A stretch of 64,000 nt of DNA from Stratiolaelaps scimitus (GCA_019614645.1 JABWDB010000014.1:2170001-2234000), one strand, 5' to 3'. Shown: positions 11,859 to 25,535, counted from the stretch's first letter. Notes: generated from the letters alone by a model not told the origin. A program made the numbers and translations.

Positions 11859-12956
11859 GCAATTACTACTACGAGTAGTACTACAACTACCACTACTACT
11901 ACTGCTACGGCTATTCAAGGCGACATCCGAGTGTTTAAATATAGGCATTGAACACGGGGAAGGATAGCGGATAGCGGCAAGACCTGAGCCCTAGGTTGTT
12001 GATAATATTTGAGCTAATTTTGGCAGCTACTTTTCTTCGTTCGACCGGTGTGTGCGTACCAACCGGCCCGATCGACCTAGACACCCACCAGGTCCAGATC
12101 GTCAGACTATCAGCAGGCAGCGTTGCTCGTTGATGCTTTTGATACTAATGATGGAAGAAAAGTTCGCCGAATAGGAGATGTTACCCAGAGGGTGAGCTGC
12201 GGCCGCAAAAAAAAAAATACAACACACACACACTACGTGGACCACTACACTTCTAGCCACATACAATATACGAGTCTTGCCTTGTAGCCGTTGCCATTTG
12301 ATGAGCAGACAACGAGACACGAACAAGAGGATGAGAATGGGGAGAGGAAAAAAAAGAAAATGACATTCGCTGTAATGATTTCATTAACGATTTTTGCTGG
12401 GTTGACTTGCTACAGCTTCTGATTCCGCTATGGGCGGGAGGGTGAATAAGCCAGATGCCGCTCGACGGGTCGTGTAGTTACGAAGGTTCATTGCTGATTC
12501 GTGGTGACAAGCGATGTGGCGGCGGGCAGAGGCGGCCACGGGGAACCCTCGCTAGGATGAGCGGTGATGATTGTGAAAACAGCTCGCCGGAACTCACGTT
12601 TGGGTTTCCCCCTAAGCTGACGTGTTTACGGTAACGTACAGTAGCTGCTCGTCCGTGGCTCGCTCTCTCGGAGTGCCATCGACCGCAATGAAAGGATCTT
12701 ATACGAGACAATACTGATGACGAGGAAGACCTGAGGCTAATTATCCGTAACTACGATATTTCACCGATGAGTCTTATTGCTTCTTCATTTGTTATTGCTA
12801 TTATTTTAGCGATTAGCATCGTTGTCGGCGACTGACAACAGATTAAAGCATTATTGTTGGTGAGTGGCTGATGGATTGGTAACTTGCGCCATATTGGTTG
12901 CTTCCTCAAAAAAAAAACAGCAGAAAGGATGTCCTGCTACACTATACCGACACTCT

Positions 12957-13010
12957 GGCTTGGGCGGCGAAGTCTCCAGCCAGCCGGAGGCCACAGGTTC
13001 AAGTGTCTTG
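12957..13010 (+). repeat. SINE family 1-like tRNA head only
   Basis: A box-like TGGCTTGGGCGG at 12957-12968 and B box-like GGTTCAAGTGT from 12996, with GGAGGCCACA between, as in copy A (GGAAGCCGCA). The body is not recognisable downstream. This may be a diverged copy or a head-only fragment. Confidence 0.5.
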
Positions 13011-13085
13011 TTCGTTTAGAGTAAAAAAAGGGAGTCCTTACGAAAACACATTATGATTCAATGGGCTTTCCGCTGTCTAGCCCTC

Positions 13086-13383
<298 letters not shown>

Positions 13384-14267
13384 TCTGCTCGTTCCCTTAT
13401 TCATAGGGATATATCGATGAAGTCTACCGTTGGCCCAAAACCCCTGAACCCTCATATCTATTTATATTCGTTATCATCTCTCTTTCACTCGTTTCGATCT
13501 TTGTAGTTCTTGGATTTTCAGCACGCATGCACGTATACGTTTGTATGCAGCAACAACTATTATTATTAGGTTTTGAAGAATAGTATGAAAACTTACTTTC
13601 CATGCTTAGCTCGTCCATTCTTTGTTGCCACATCTCGCTCTCTCCAGTCTGTTCAGTCGCCGCGCGAAGGGCTCTAAGTGCTGCGGCGGCGGCGGCAGTG
13701 GTAGCTTCTGCCTGAGCGGATCTGTACGTCGACTGTTCGTTTTCATCATGGCATATTCGTCGCAATGAGTGGCTCCGGGTCTTCCCGCCACCTCTCTCTA
13801 ATAGAGGAGCTCATTATTTCACCGCCGACAAGGGATGGTTCCACCATCCGGCTCCGTTGCGAGCTACACCACCGGTGCTAGAACTAGTAGTCGTTGTGAT
13901 GTGGCCGGTGGCTGTTACAGTGGCAATCCAACTATCTCATGTGGCCTCGCTATGCATTTTTCGTCGCTTCGGCCATTTCGCCGCATATCCTGCATTCATT
14001 TCAGGCTCGATCTTTTGCTCAGCCTTATGCCATCTACGTACGCACCTCGGCGAATGTATTGTATATTACGTTCCTCATAGTCCCTCATAGACCCCAAAGA
14101 AAGGCCCGTCACAAGCCCAGCGATCTACGATCAGGGCAATAGAGATTCTGGCAGAGCGGCAAGCGCTTAGCATGCCTTGCATAAGCATACCTCTAAGCTT
14201 GTAATACATGTTCCCCCGGCAGTATAATTTATCGGATGTAACGCACGCACAGCCCGACAACAGCGTG

Positions 14268-14294
14268 TATATATATATATATATATATATATAT
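14268..14294. repeat. (TA)n microsatellite
   Basis: Pure TA tract. Confidence 0.92.
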
Positions 14295-15223
14295 GTCTCC
14301 CATCTAGACGGGCTTTGGAAAAAGTGTTGCTCACATGCTGTCGCAACTTTAGCGGACTCGGACCACGTCCCTCAACCTTGCTGGCTCGACCGGTCTGTTA
14401 ATAGCTGTTAATATCAGCTATGGGTGCACTTTGATTGGCGGCTGACACAGCTACTTGTAGGGCCGGTAGCTTCTTCCGGGCAAAGACAGTGACGCGCTAG
14501 CAATGCGGCTACAACCGAATAATGAGCCTATTACTTGGGGATGATCTACAGACATTAATGGTCGACACGAAGCGTTCCGATACAGCACGGCTGATTATTG
14601 AGAGCATTTGCAAGCCAGCGCGTTCACCGAACCCTGCGGATTATATAATAATCACATCGTACAATAGTGTCAACTATGTCTCCTCACTGTCCGCTGTGGA
14701 TGAGCTGCCGAGCACGGAAGTCAACCTGGTGGTGGAAAAGAAAACAGGAATACTGGTCAGATAGAGACTATGGGTACACCAAAAAAAAATCGCCGTGAGA
14801 GAATCAACAGAAACCGTTCGCGAGGCAGCGAAAGCACGGAGACCTGAGAGAGCCTGTGAGGCATAGAAATATATAGAGAATGACACTACGCCGAGGTTGG
14901 CGATTGCCAACGGCTAGGTGGTACCGCCCCATGAAGATCTCGCTCTCTGTCTCTCTTACTCTTGTTTTTCAATACGACAAACGATATCCAAGCCGCGGCA
15001 CACCGCGCAAGTCTCGGCCTGCGACTCGAACGTATGAGATCGGTGTTGTCGAATAGTTTTGCTGCAGATTCGATTACGATGGTCCTCAGTTCTTTTCGCT
15101 CCGTCAATTGTTCTCACTTCAGCGTGCGTGAATACTTATGAGACGTCGGTATGCTTTATACCTCAGATAGGTGAAGCCTAATGAACAGAATGTGACTCTC
15201 GCAGCGCAATGCGTGTGCTCGTT

Positions 15224-15240
15224 TGTACAGCAGCTGTACA
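15224..15240. repeat. 17-nt odd palindrome adjoining the hairpin
   Basis: TGTACAGC, one A, then GCTGTACA: an 8-bp perfect inverted repeat immediately upstream of the 62-nt hairpin. Confidence 0.8.
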
Positions 15241-15302
15241 CGATCATGTACAATGGGACACGTTTGGACTGGCGTTCCCCATTGTCCCATTGGACGTGAT
15301 CG
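15241..15302. ncRNA. candidate microRNA-precursor-like hairpin
   Basis: The two 20-nt arms, 15241-15260 and 15283-15302, pair except for one A/G mismatch at arm position 10 and one position that can form a G:U wobble. The loop is 22 nt. The total of 62 nt, with a near-perfect stem and an internal bulge, resembles an animal pre-miRNA in size and shape. On the minus strand the wobble would become an A/C mismatch, so the plus strand folds better. Outside the arms, GTGCT and AGCAC offer a little further pairing. I do not recognise the arms as a known miRNA, and no expression evidence is available. Confidence 0.35.
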
Positions 15303-15393
15303 AGTTTAAGCACGTAAGCGTCCGTCAAAGTTATCGATGCCATTTCTAGAATAGTTTGATCACATTTCTCATTGAGTCGGTAGCTCTTACTAC

Positions 15394-15420
15394 ATTATTA
15401 TTATTATTATTATTATTATA
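15394..15420. repeat. (ATT)9 microsatellite
   Basis: Pure ATT tract. Confidence 0.92.
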
Positions 15421-16429
15421 GTAAGAATTGACCAGCATGAATCGTGTCGATTACTACTTTTTTTTTCTGAGGAAAGACGGAATACCTACCCTTATCAACT
15501 CAAACTGCGCTAGTTGTCGTCTTTTGTAACGAAATCGTTTTGCCAGAACAATGACATTAGAGTGGGTCATTCGGTTCAAACGACCGAAAGCGTATGCGTA
15601 ACTCAGTCTACTCTAGCTTTATGTCGAGGTGTCTCTCTATCGAAAGAGTAGTGTCTTAAGGCTATGCAGTTTCGAATCATCGACGGATTTCGATCAAAGT
15701 ATGGTCCTTTGGAAGTTGTACGACTATTGAAATTTCGCTTTTGCACTGGTTTGCTATTTGAGCAAATAATCGATATAAAACTTTAATCCGAAATATTTAC
15801 GAATGTGTAACTTGACCAGAGAACCGCTGGTAGGAATCAATCAACAGTCTCAGTAATCACAAACGGAGAGATGCCTTCAGGAAAATTAACGTCCGGCCTC
15901 TTGCATCGTAAGAGTCACAAAAAAAGTAAGTTCCAAGATTCATATCGACTCACTAAATGACGAGGCAACCATCTCTTTTTGGACCAAAGTATGTAAACTG
16001 TATACTGGGAGAACTGAAGCCGTGTATTAGAATGATTAGCTTTATAAAACGTTTCGCCAGAATCGGAAAAGTTTGATTAATACCTCATTAAATACTCAGT
16101 TTAGGATCGCCACAAATAATTTACATTTAAAAGTAAAAGTTACTTAGTTGTGCTAGCCTTATACAATTGACATTGACTCGACAGACGATCCCCGAGTGTT
16201 TATGGAATACCAAGCAAACGATTTTAAATACGAATTAAGAGATTTTCAAAAAGTGTACATTTTACATAGTTGGTAGAAAAAATAAGAGACTACTTCGCAA
16301 TTGAGCGCATTGGATGTGCCGCTTGGAAGTACAATAGTTCGGTATCACTTACAATGAAAAACTTCGTTTTTAAAAACTGCTTTCTCATAGCTATCCACAC
16401 CTCATTAAGGTGTACATATATGAATGTAT

Positions 16430-16488
16430 GTGCATGCTAAAAGCAGTACCGTGGACGTTAAATGTTGGCTGAGAGCCAGCCCGAAAAC
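16430..16488 (+). repeat. SINE family 2, 3' tail fragment
   Basis: Plus-strand AAAAGCAGTACCGTGGACG, then TTAAATGTTGGCTGAGAGCC, then AGCCCGAAAA, directly followed by a (TA)n tract (16492-16509). Same order and near-identical wording to the copies at 10.06 and 11.75 kb. Confidence 0.65.
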
Positions 16489-17025
16489 TAGGTATATATA
16501 TATATATATCGGCAGGATTTGAAAGGCAGTAGGATACGAGAGCTGGTACAGACTGTTTTAATTCACTCCCCAGCCTCCGATAATCCCGGCCGCTTGCGTA
16601 TTTCATAATAGTTCCTGTTCCATTCGAGCATACATGAACGGATTTTAAAGCTGATCGCAGCGAAACACAGACTCCTGTCAGACATAGCCTTAGAACGAGC
16701 TTTCCAAAGCATGCGTTTTTCAAAATCCGTCGAAAATTTGCAAAGTTTTTTTTGCAAAGTAAACCAGATGTTTTCAGGCATTCGTATATACCGCGTTGAC
16801 TGACTTCAATTGGGTTTTATATATTTAACCGACAAACGCGTAACAAAAAAGGCGTTTGAGCTTCAAAACGCAGACGTCAGTTGCTTAAGATGCAAATAAG
16901 CTCAAATTGAACGGATTGGATCATGCTGAATATTGGATGTCCGGATACTTACGTAAATGGTGGATACTATAGATACTCAGATAAAAACAAACTGTTTTTG
17001 TTGCAGTACTAATTTTTTTTTATTG

Positions 17026-17058
17026 CAGCTGACCTTCAATTGTTCCCCAATGTGACAG
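17026..17058. repeat. dispersed 33-bp repeat, copy 1
   Basis: Matches 51443-51475 at 27 of 33 positions. The common core is TGTTCCCC-ATGTGACAG preceded by an AGCTGA inverted-repeat motif. It is probably the edge of a repeat family related to the tail hairpin of SINE family 2. Confidence 0.55.
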
Positions 17059-17788
17059 ACCTCGTCCTCACTTCAAGAGCCTATCCATATCGGCCTATAC
17101 ATAGCTAGATAGCACCGTGTATAATCTACCAAAAATCGATATTACCCTGGAGTTAATCAATATTTGGTGAAAATCTTGAAGCGCCAATATGATTCAAGCA
17201 AACAATTCACGGAGACGGCCTCAGCGTGGGCCAGTCACCCTGTCCCCAACGTCTCCTTTAATTACTGTATATTCTAAGAGACTTAGTCCTATGAAATAGA
17301 AGCATGCCTCTGTATAAGAATCTTAATTGATGTAAGGTTACCTTTCAAATTGTCAAACTTAGCTTAGTCGCCCATAGAGATGCGTAACTTTCCTGTCTAC
17401 GAAGGCCTTATCTATAAAGCACCTTGAATTTCTCGTGCAAGAATAGATTGAATGAAATAGTAGCAATGACTCTAATCTGTTTCGACGTACACGACGAGTA
17501 AACAGGTGAAATTAATCGGAGCTTAAATGTTTACTGGAGACACATCGTGTATGCCCATCGCTTTCGGGCTAGAAAGAACTTCTCAGAAGAAGGAAGTTCA
17601 TTATGCAAACAGAACCAGAAATGATTCAGATTGTACCGTCCGTACACCTGTAGCGTATATCCGACCCACTTTGAGCAATATGATTCTCGTACACGGAGCC
17701 GGACCTAGTAGAGAGCTGTGAATAAAACAGAAGTAGAGCTGAAATAAATTGAGACAATTACCCGCAACATTCGAGTCATATCATCGGT

Positions 17789-17867
17789 TAAATAAAGTTA
17801 AAGGTTTTATTAGTTGACTAACGAAACTGCAGTATTTACAACGCCTAAGTTCTCTTATGTAACACGT
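17789..17867 (-). repeat. SINE family 1, tail fragment
   Basis: Read on the minus strand the order is TGTTACATAAGAGAACTTAG, GTTGTAAATACTGCAGTTTC, then GTTAGTCAACTAATAAAACC, which parallels the body of copy A (GTGAAAGAACTCAAGCATTG, TAAAAATTGCGGTTCC, GTTAATACACCGATAAAC). More diverged than the other copies. Confidence 0.55.
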
Positions 17868-18339
17868 TGAGTGAGTCGAGCACCTAAGGCCTTTGGGATT
17901 TTGTTTTGTGTTAGCAGCCAGAGACTTAGCCGCCTTAGGCACCGCGGTGACAGTCGTTATTATTGAAAATCATTTAGCAGAACGCCAATGCGCCACGAAT
18001 TTATAACATCGAGGAGGGCGCAGTGTTTTCAGCCACACTTTGACCGAGCAGCGAACGCACATTATTATGATTATTAGTTTATTATGATTGCTTATATTCG
18101 TGTGATATCGTATAGGCACTATGTGATGACGATTTGGCGCCAAGTGTAGCTCTTGGCCAGTGTGCTATGAAAGACGATGTTGTTCGGAAACGGGCGCGTC
18201 TCGCTGATAACAAACTCTCGTATGCAATTCTAGTTTAATCCCAGCCCTGCGGCCGACTAACGGGTCAATGCGGGATGTTGGACCCAATAAACAGAGCCGC
18301 GTTGGGGCTACGCAGTCTGCCAGTCAGCGAAAACTATAT

Positions 18340-18376
18340 ACACACACACACACGCAAACACACACAGACACACAAC
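18340..18376. repeat. (CA)n-rich microsatellite
   Basis: CA repeats with GCAAA and GA interruptions. Confidence 0.88.
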
Positions 18377-18825
18377 AATTCACTTTAATATAATAGATGT
18401 TTTGATATTCTTTGTTGATATTATTGTAATTTGGAAATACTGCGTAATTCTAACCACTACAACATCTGACCATTATTTACACGCCCACACGATCGTCCCG
18501 GCCGCATCGAGATGCATCATCTATTGAGAAATATAAAAGGCATACAGTGTGCTATGACACCCGTTGCATAATTTTTAGATAATAAATTATACGCGTAAGT
18601 ATTTCACGTGAACGTGTTCCTGATAGTCTTAGCTTCCTCACTGATATTCGATCAAATATTATGATACAAATATTTCTTAACAGGTGCGTAGACCAATGTC
18701 ACACGATGTCACACTTCACAGTAGAAGAAAACATCCGTAGCATGAATACGAACTGACAGACATTTTCCACGACTCGATTGCAATGGGAGCTTAGTAGTGT
18801 TTGTTATTGCACACGTTACACATCT

Positions 18826-18849
18826 GTATATATATATATATATATATAA
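18826..18849. repeat. (TA)n microsatellite
   Basis: Pure TA tract. Confidence 0.9.
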
Positions 18850-18996
18850 ATTTTATTTACCATTTGTATATCTATGCGACTTTTGAAAACATGGACGGTC
18901 AATATTTTGATCATTCTAAAATCTCTATGCACACATGTTTTTTTTTAAACAAATTGGCTGGTCTTCGGCGTCTGCTATTTACAACATTATTTAGAT

Positions 18997-19062
18997 TAAT
19001 AATAATAATATAATAATTATAATAATGGTATGTCAATAATTATTATAATTATTATTATGGTA
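18997..19062. repeat. AT-only tract with inverted symmetry
   Basis: AATAATAATATAATAATTAT is followed by AATGGTATG, and then by an AATTATTATAATTATTATTA block that also ends in TGGTATG. The two halves partly complement each other and share the 3' word ATGGTATG. Confidence 0.75.
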
Positions 19063-19970
19063 TGCCTTCTTAATTTATTGCTCCTGTCTTGACCCGCTGG
19101 CAAATCTCATTTTCGCGTTATTGATTTCAGCTCATTGCTTGGAGAAGCCAAGATGTTCAGCTCCGCTCATTTACTCCTCTACACTTACATTCAAACTGAA
19201 CGTGTTAAATATTTTCTCAGAATAACTGGGCGCTTATCTAACAAACGATTTGTCCAACAACAGTCTCGTTATTAATTATTCTTTGTTGTTGCAATATGTA
19301 TTATATGCTGTAGTAAACTTTCGCTCGATTTAATTAGCTAACGGGTAGAGGGTCGGCGGCGCGAGCGGGGGCGGGGGTGTATGAATCTATGCTCATACCC
19401 TCGTTTCAAAGCCGAACTCATCTTGCTTGTTTGACTACCGGCGCTGTTGATTCGTCCGTGTGTATGCATATCAGTACACATACACTGCATCCACCAAGCC
19501 GGCCCTCAGAGGACGCATTTGTTTTGTTTGTTTCAGATCATGTCGTGACCCCATTTTGTGAATGTTTGTATGGTTTCAGGTAACTCACAGCGTTGCTATT
19601 CATCCGACAGGTCACCTCCGGAACGAGATCCGGATATGAGCAACAATGGAAGTACAGTATCCATCAACCGACCTGCGGTATTCATATGGACATCATCATA
19701 TGATTTGTCGGCAAACGAAAACGTAGCCGTCAAATTGGTAACGCAGAGCAAACTGATAATGAGGTTTGTCTTATGCCGAAGCAAGCACAAGGTGTGTGTT
19801 TTGTTCAGTACGAGTGAGTGGCATACTTAGTTAATTATAAAAGTGGACGACAATTGATCCCGCTGAACTACATCAAAGAACAGGCTCCTCTGCAAATATC
19901 CTTACTAGGGTAGTTAAAATGACGAGGTTCGACTTGTCCAGTTCCTACGCATTACCCCTTTGGATATCTA

Positions 19971-20447
19971 ATGAAAGTCCTTGCATTAAATATTCCTGTG
20001 GCGGACATTTCTACAAATCTATGTAGAAAGTTCAATGGTTTTATCCCTGGTCCTCCCAATGTTTCGAAGACAACACGTCTAAGGTACTATTCATTCATTG
20101 GGCGTATTTTCTGTTCTTGGCTTGTTCGGGTATATTGGCTGCTTGATCAGGCTGTGCTGCTTCGCGACTTACATAAGAAGGTGCTAAAGTGTCAGCCACA
20201 GTGCAATCCCAAACCGCAATTTGACCTCTGGGAAGGAGGATTAACAACAGGACGCTTCCCATACAAATACCTTTTATATAAGAGAGTCCATGACGAACAA
20301 CAGATTCAACCGGTTCTCCACAGCAAAAGTAATGTGGAGAAACTAAATTACTACCCAAACGTAAACCTAAAGACTGTTGAACAAATTCACGAGATAGCTT
20401 CATCCATTGGCGATGAATCCCCAGAACTTCTGACGGTATCTTGTTAA
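19971..20447 (+). pseudogene. open frame with weak similarity to an LTR-retroelement pol region
   Basis: A 158-codon open frame. The part FIPGPPNVSKTTRLRYYSFI, then GRIF and WLVRVYWLL, loosely follows the pattern seen after the RT palm of some arthropod Ty3-like pol proteins (P-x-x-L-T-R-R-x-x-F-S-x-x-G-x-L, followed by W-L-R-V). The rest (LHKKVLKCQPQ to SPELLTVSC) is unrecognised. It has no LTRs, protease or integrase motifs nearby. It could equally be a chance open frame or an unrelated exon. Confidence 0.25.
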
Positions 20448-21548
20448 TTGGGCTAAGTTTCGCATTAAGTTAATCTCTGGTTGATACAAAGTGTTCCCAC
20501 CTATTTTCAGGTACCACTTTCTTGACCAGATCAGCAGAAAATCGAATACATTGACGCGACGACACTGGGTCCAACCAAAGAAGTTGCTGTTGTTAAACCA
20601 GCTCCACCCACCGCCACGGGAAGGGATGCTTGTATTTTTCGCTAGAGGAGAAAGTTGGATGTTTAACAAAGAGGATAAAGAATCCATAAATTGATCATTG
20701 AATAAGTCCAGCAGATCACGCTCATCTGACATATTGCAGCCTCTAAGCAAGTGAATGATTCGTCTAAAAGATAACGAACTCCTCATTGAGCCCAGGCCTC
20801 TGTGAGCTTCTCATATGGGCAACCTTTACAACATAACCCAACAATTTTCACACTGCGATTTCTCGTTCAATATGAACTTCTTGCATAGGTTTGCACACAT
20901 GCCAATGATACCGATGGTGTCAAGCTAGTCATGGGAATTACGACCAAACAATGATCAAGTTCCTCTATCTATGATGCTGTACGCACAAATATCCAAAAGG
21001 TATTTGTTCTACCCCAGAAGGCAATTGACCACATTGCAGAAGTAACTCATATGTTCATCTGATGGAAGACGTGTGTGGTCAACTAATGTCATATATTGTA
21101 ATTACATATCGCAAATAATGTCATTGAATTGAAATATAAGAACTAATCAGTGTATCCTAATCTAATGATAAAGAAAGTTCTGACATTGCGAACCCCGTCA
21201 GAGTGATTTGATTTGATGGTCTTCAATTTGAAACGTTTGAGAATTCATACCATTGAATACTTGAGTAGATCATCGTCTTCACACATTTGAAGGAGATGTC
21301 ACGAAATTTCACTTCAACATGGAAATCGTATACCCTCATTAAAGCAAGTTGAAGTTTAACATTGGCACCAAACACCCTTCACCTTTGCCTTCATCCGGAG
21401 ATTGCTGCATGTCGCCAATTAGATTTTGTATTTCAGTGGGCGCCGCTTGAGGTCGGCTCACAGCCGTCTCAGGGGAACACCGCGTTATTGGTTAGACAGT
21501 CGGCCATCCTCCGCCCTCTGCCATCGTCGTTAAACTTTAATCTCTTAC

Positions 21549-21696
21549 CTTCCACTCGATCCTCCTCTGCCCGAGAGACTCTGGTAGACGACGGGTCGAA
21601 AAGTCCTCGTTCTGCTCCGGTGATCGATGAAACAGGCGATGCGTCCTGTGCCTCCATGAAGAATAGGCCCGTCTTTGTCCAGCAGCTTTCTTTCAT
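21549..21696 (-). CDS. candidate exon ending in a strong donor site
   Basis: The minus-strand frame from ATG 21696 reads MKESCWTKTGLFFMEAQDAS to SRAEEDRVE and meets G|GTAAGAG at 21549/21548, a near-consensus 5' splice site. Another minus frame just upstream (22030-21770) carries an acidic stretch with FVCPMGDECKH. No recognised domain. Confidence 0.2.
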
Positions 21697-24173
21697 TCTG
21701 GCTCAGTCGTAGTCACCCTGTCAGCGTCTGCCTATCCGCCCCACCGGCCGCCCACCAATCTCCGCCTCTTCAAACGAAAACGAGCAGCGAACTCTCAGTA
21801 TCGTTATTGTCGTTCGTGGATTCGGCGACTTCAACTTCTTCGGCCCCTTCCAAGTGTTTACATTCATCGCCCATCGGACACACAAATTGGTTGTCGGCTA
21901 ACTTTTCAAAAGTGAAATATATATGAAATTCACTTGTGTCTCTACATTGTAATGTTTGCTTCACGTCGGCTATACGGATGTCCGAACAGACGGAAGGAAC
22001 AAGTTCCTGTTGACATTTAGGAATCACCACAACCCCCGGGGGCCTTAGATCAAATAGAGGAATAGCGCCCCACCTCGTTTATAGTTTATGTCCAATCTAT
22101 TGTATTTTCCTTTTGTCATAGCAAATATCATACACCCTAATACGTGCACGGCAAGGTCACACTGACACGTGCTGTGCCAGTGTCCCTTGTGTGAAATCCT
22201 TGTTTTTTGCATATGTACATACATACATAGGTATGTGGAAACAATACACGCTGGTTGGGGGTTGTCACCCAAATGATGCCCCCTGACATTTACATAGGTG
22301 CATCTCGAAACATTCTTGGCATACCTTCGCCTACTGCCAAACCTCGGCTTTCGCTATCAGCGGAAACTCTGCTATGACAGATAGAATCATGGAGCTGAGC
22401 AAAACGTTTCCAGGAGTTGACTACGGTCGGTCGTGGCCGATACGAACTCCAATACGCGTTTATATAAGTTTGCCAAAAAGAAATCGTTAGCCTTAATCAC
22501 AACGTGTAATTAACCTGGCCCATAAGGCATGTGTCCATTATATTACAATGGTTTCCGTATGTGAACGATATCGAGGTAGTTGCGCGTTATCAGCTCACGT
22601 TTATTGTATAATATATAGTCCGCTCTCGATCGTTCATTGTCGAGACTTGTCGAAAGCTTTGGACATCAATATTGCTACAGCAATTAATAGCGTTATTAAG
22701 GAAAATTCCATCTCATGCTTCTTGGCTGGTTGGTGGTGACCAAGTTTGCATTTGCCTGTCTACGCCAGAGGTAGCTTAGCAACGAAGAGACATCACGCAG
22801 TGAAAATAGCGACCTATAACGGGGTTGATGCTATATATGTAAGTGTTGTAGAATTTTTTTTGGCTGAATTTAGTTAAAGAAGGCATTCGAAAACTCATCG
22901 ACCCCTGTCGTACCTGGCATACGGCCTGTAGCACGTCACCAAGGGAAGGATAATATTTTAGCCAGTCGAATAGCACCAGCTACGCCGATTGTCGGCAGGT
23001 CCGATAGCGAATCTCAGCTATTGGCGTGTTTTCGTAAAACGGCATCGGTCTCTCCGCGTTTCCTATTACCGACCTCTGCACAAGCTCGTTGTCCGTTGAA
23101 ATGGTTTTTCAATGGCGCCAAAATGAAGCTTTGACGATATCAAGCCAGCCAACGAGATCGAGCAACAACAAGCGAGCTACGATAATGAACGACATGTTAT
23201 TTATGGGCACCCTCGCCATTACTCTGTGCTATTCTTGTTTCACCCCTTTTTCGTTGTCAGATCCGTTGGCCGTTGGCTGTTCAAAGTTCCCTTTTGCTGT
23301 CCGCCGGTAACGAGACGTTCCCATCGTCGGATCAATCATGAATGTATGAGTGGTCCCGTGGTGCCGACGTCGACGGGCACCGCATCTCAGAGAAACCTTG
23401 ATACGTACAGCGTACCTTCATAAGTTTCTCAATTTATGGTATTAATTAGTTCCTATCAGGTAATTGCTCACCTGCGTGTGACATTCAATTGTATGACACG
23501 CTGTAATCCAAAGAGCCCACGTTCGAGCCTAGCCATGAGACATACCTACTTAACATTAGTGATTAAATAAAGATTGTATATAATCGAAATGACGTGACTG
23601 CTATCGACATCCAAACGCGATTATTTTAGCCTTATCAAAATAGATGAATTAAGCCAGAATGAGTGTTATAATATCACTCACGAAGCCCGCAGACGGCGAA
23701 GTGGCATGCTCGTAAGATGGCCTGGTCAGCACAGTCAATGTCCCCTGTTTGTCCTTGCGGGAGGTAAAAAACGATATTGGCAGTTTCACATGAGTGGCAT
23801 GGCCGTAGATATGAAGCGCCAATGATCGTTATTTCTCTTATAACCTTTCTACAAATATCAATAATTCATGCCAATCAAATCATCTATCGTGAACCATGCG
23901 CATCTGTGTGAGCTTCTACACGTGCATTCTCTTATAAGCTATTGCGACTGCACGATCGATATCACACTCAATCATTTGAGAGCCGCGATAGGTACCCCGT
24001 ATATGGATCCGTTGCCGGATGACGACGACGATGACGAGCTGAAGACCTTGAAACGACCGGTTCCACTGAAATTCTGGATTTTGTTGGATCGATTATGCGC
24101 CATCATCACCGCCACCTGATTTAGCCTGCAAATCGTATATTAAGGTTGTTATGACGTCCAGGAGCAGCAAGGT

Positions 24174-24190
24174 GTATATATATATATATA
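24174..24190. repeat. (TA)n microsatellite
   Basis: Short pure TA tract. Confidence 0.88.
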
Positions 24191-25533
24191 ATGTAATTAA
24201 ATATATGTAATTAAACAGTTGAAGCATTCGTGGCCTCGGCACAGGCTAAAGGTTCATTCCAGCTTATTATACTACTAGAAGTGACCGAAACACCATTGGA
24301 TCTTTGGCGGCACAAGTCCATCAACCTGATTTCTATATTTTATTCTAATTCAACTGCTCAGCTGGGAGTCGTACCTAAACCTGTGCACATGTAACAGACT
24401 TATCACAGCGTTCATCGACTCCGATTTTCATGTATGTCCCTCTCAAATGCAGCTGTACACCAATCGGCTAATGCGCTCGTTCGAATCATTGGCAGTGTCT
24501 GAGCATAATGAATTGAAGGCTACACAAATCAATAACAATACAATTCACTTTCTTCTTTGATCGTGTATCGCGATGCTTGTGTAACACAAGCAATATCATA
24601 CTATCGGCCTTACCCGAAATTGCACCGAGGGCAATTGGACCTCGTCACAGTTACTGTCGTCGTTCGACCCGCATCAATACATCACTAAGATGCTACGCGA
24701 ATCTACGGATAGTTCGTGTATCCATGTGCGGGCCAAAGGGATAATGATGACGCCAATCGAACCCAAACGACAAGCAGTTTTAGGCGGATTTCATGTCACT
24801 GAAGGCAATATTTCGTTATTTGGTAAAGCTGTCAATTTCAAGGCGTTCCTAACGGCGACGGGTCAGTAAAGCGGGGTGACTTGGGACGGTTCTTCTTTTG
24901 GTTGTTCTATACAGAATCACTTTTTGTTCCAAAATATCAGGAAGACATTTTAAGCATGAACCTCTACACCCCCCACGTCTCGATTGTCTAAATCGTACTG
25001 TACATGTTCGTGCTTTTACGATGTCCTTATCGGTCACGACGACAAACAAATGAACAGTGTCCAAGGTCACCCCGCAGGGGAGTCATACAGTTGTTGGGCT
25101 GAAATGGCCAAGCTGAAAACTTTTGGTTAGCGCTGCAGAGAATCCAGGTTCCAGGGGGAAGTGGCGAGCAGGCGAACCCACCCGTTCGAGTATGAGAGCT
25201 AAGAGACAATTCTTCTCGTGCTAGCCAACGGTGTTGGATAGCGACACAATGGGCCCAGCCATAAACGTCGTTCGTCGTCACAAACATTTTGCTGGCTTTT
25301 TCGAAAATGCTCACGATCGATTCGCAAACTGCTTCGAAATGAGAATTCGCCCGATGGTCGCCGCCGCCAACGATATCAACTATTATATAATAACACCATT
25401 TGACCATTTGTTCGTTCGTTCGCTATTGAAACGCATAGTGGCGCACTCCTATACAGAGCCTTAGAAAAGGCTCGAGCAGCCTTTCCGCGTTTCAGCCGAA
25501 ACACTATCGGTTCGTCAGGCGCCATTCTGTTAA

Positions 25534-25535
<2 letters not shown>

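Larger units (their letters stand above)
13384..16429. other. no gene recognised
   Basis: Contains microsatellites at 14.27 and 15.39 kb and the hairpin at 15.24 kb. A GCC/GCG run at 13680-13697 gives poly-Ala frames on the minus strand. No supported exon. Confidence 0.45.

Noticed and set aside
20400..20786. 128-codon minus frame overlapping the possible retroelement scrap
   Set aside because: No motif or splice support. It overlaps a plus-strand frame and is best explained as a shadow or chance.
23505..23580. Possible further SINE (ACGTTCGAGCCTAGCC with an AATAAA-rich tail)
   Set aside because: The B box-like word is imperfect, no A box is visible, and no second copy was found in the window.
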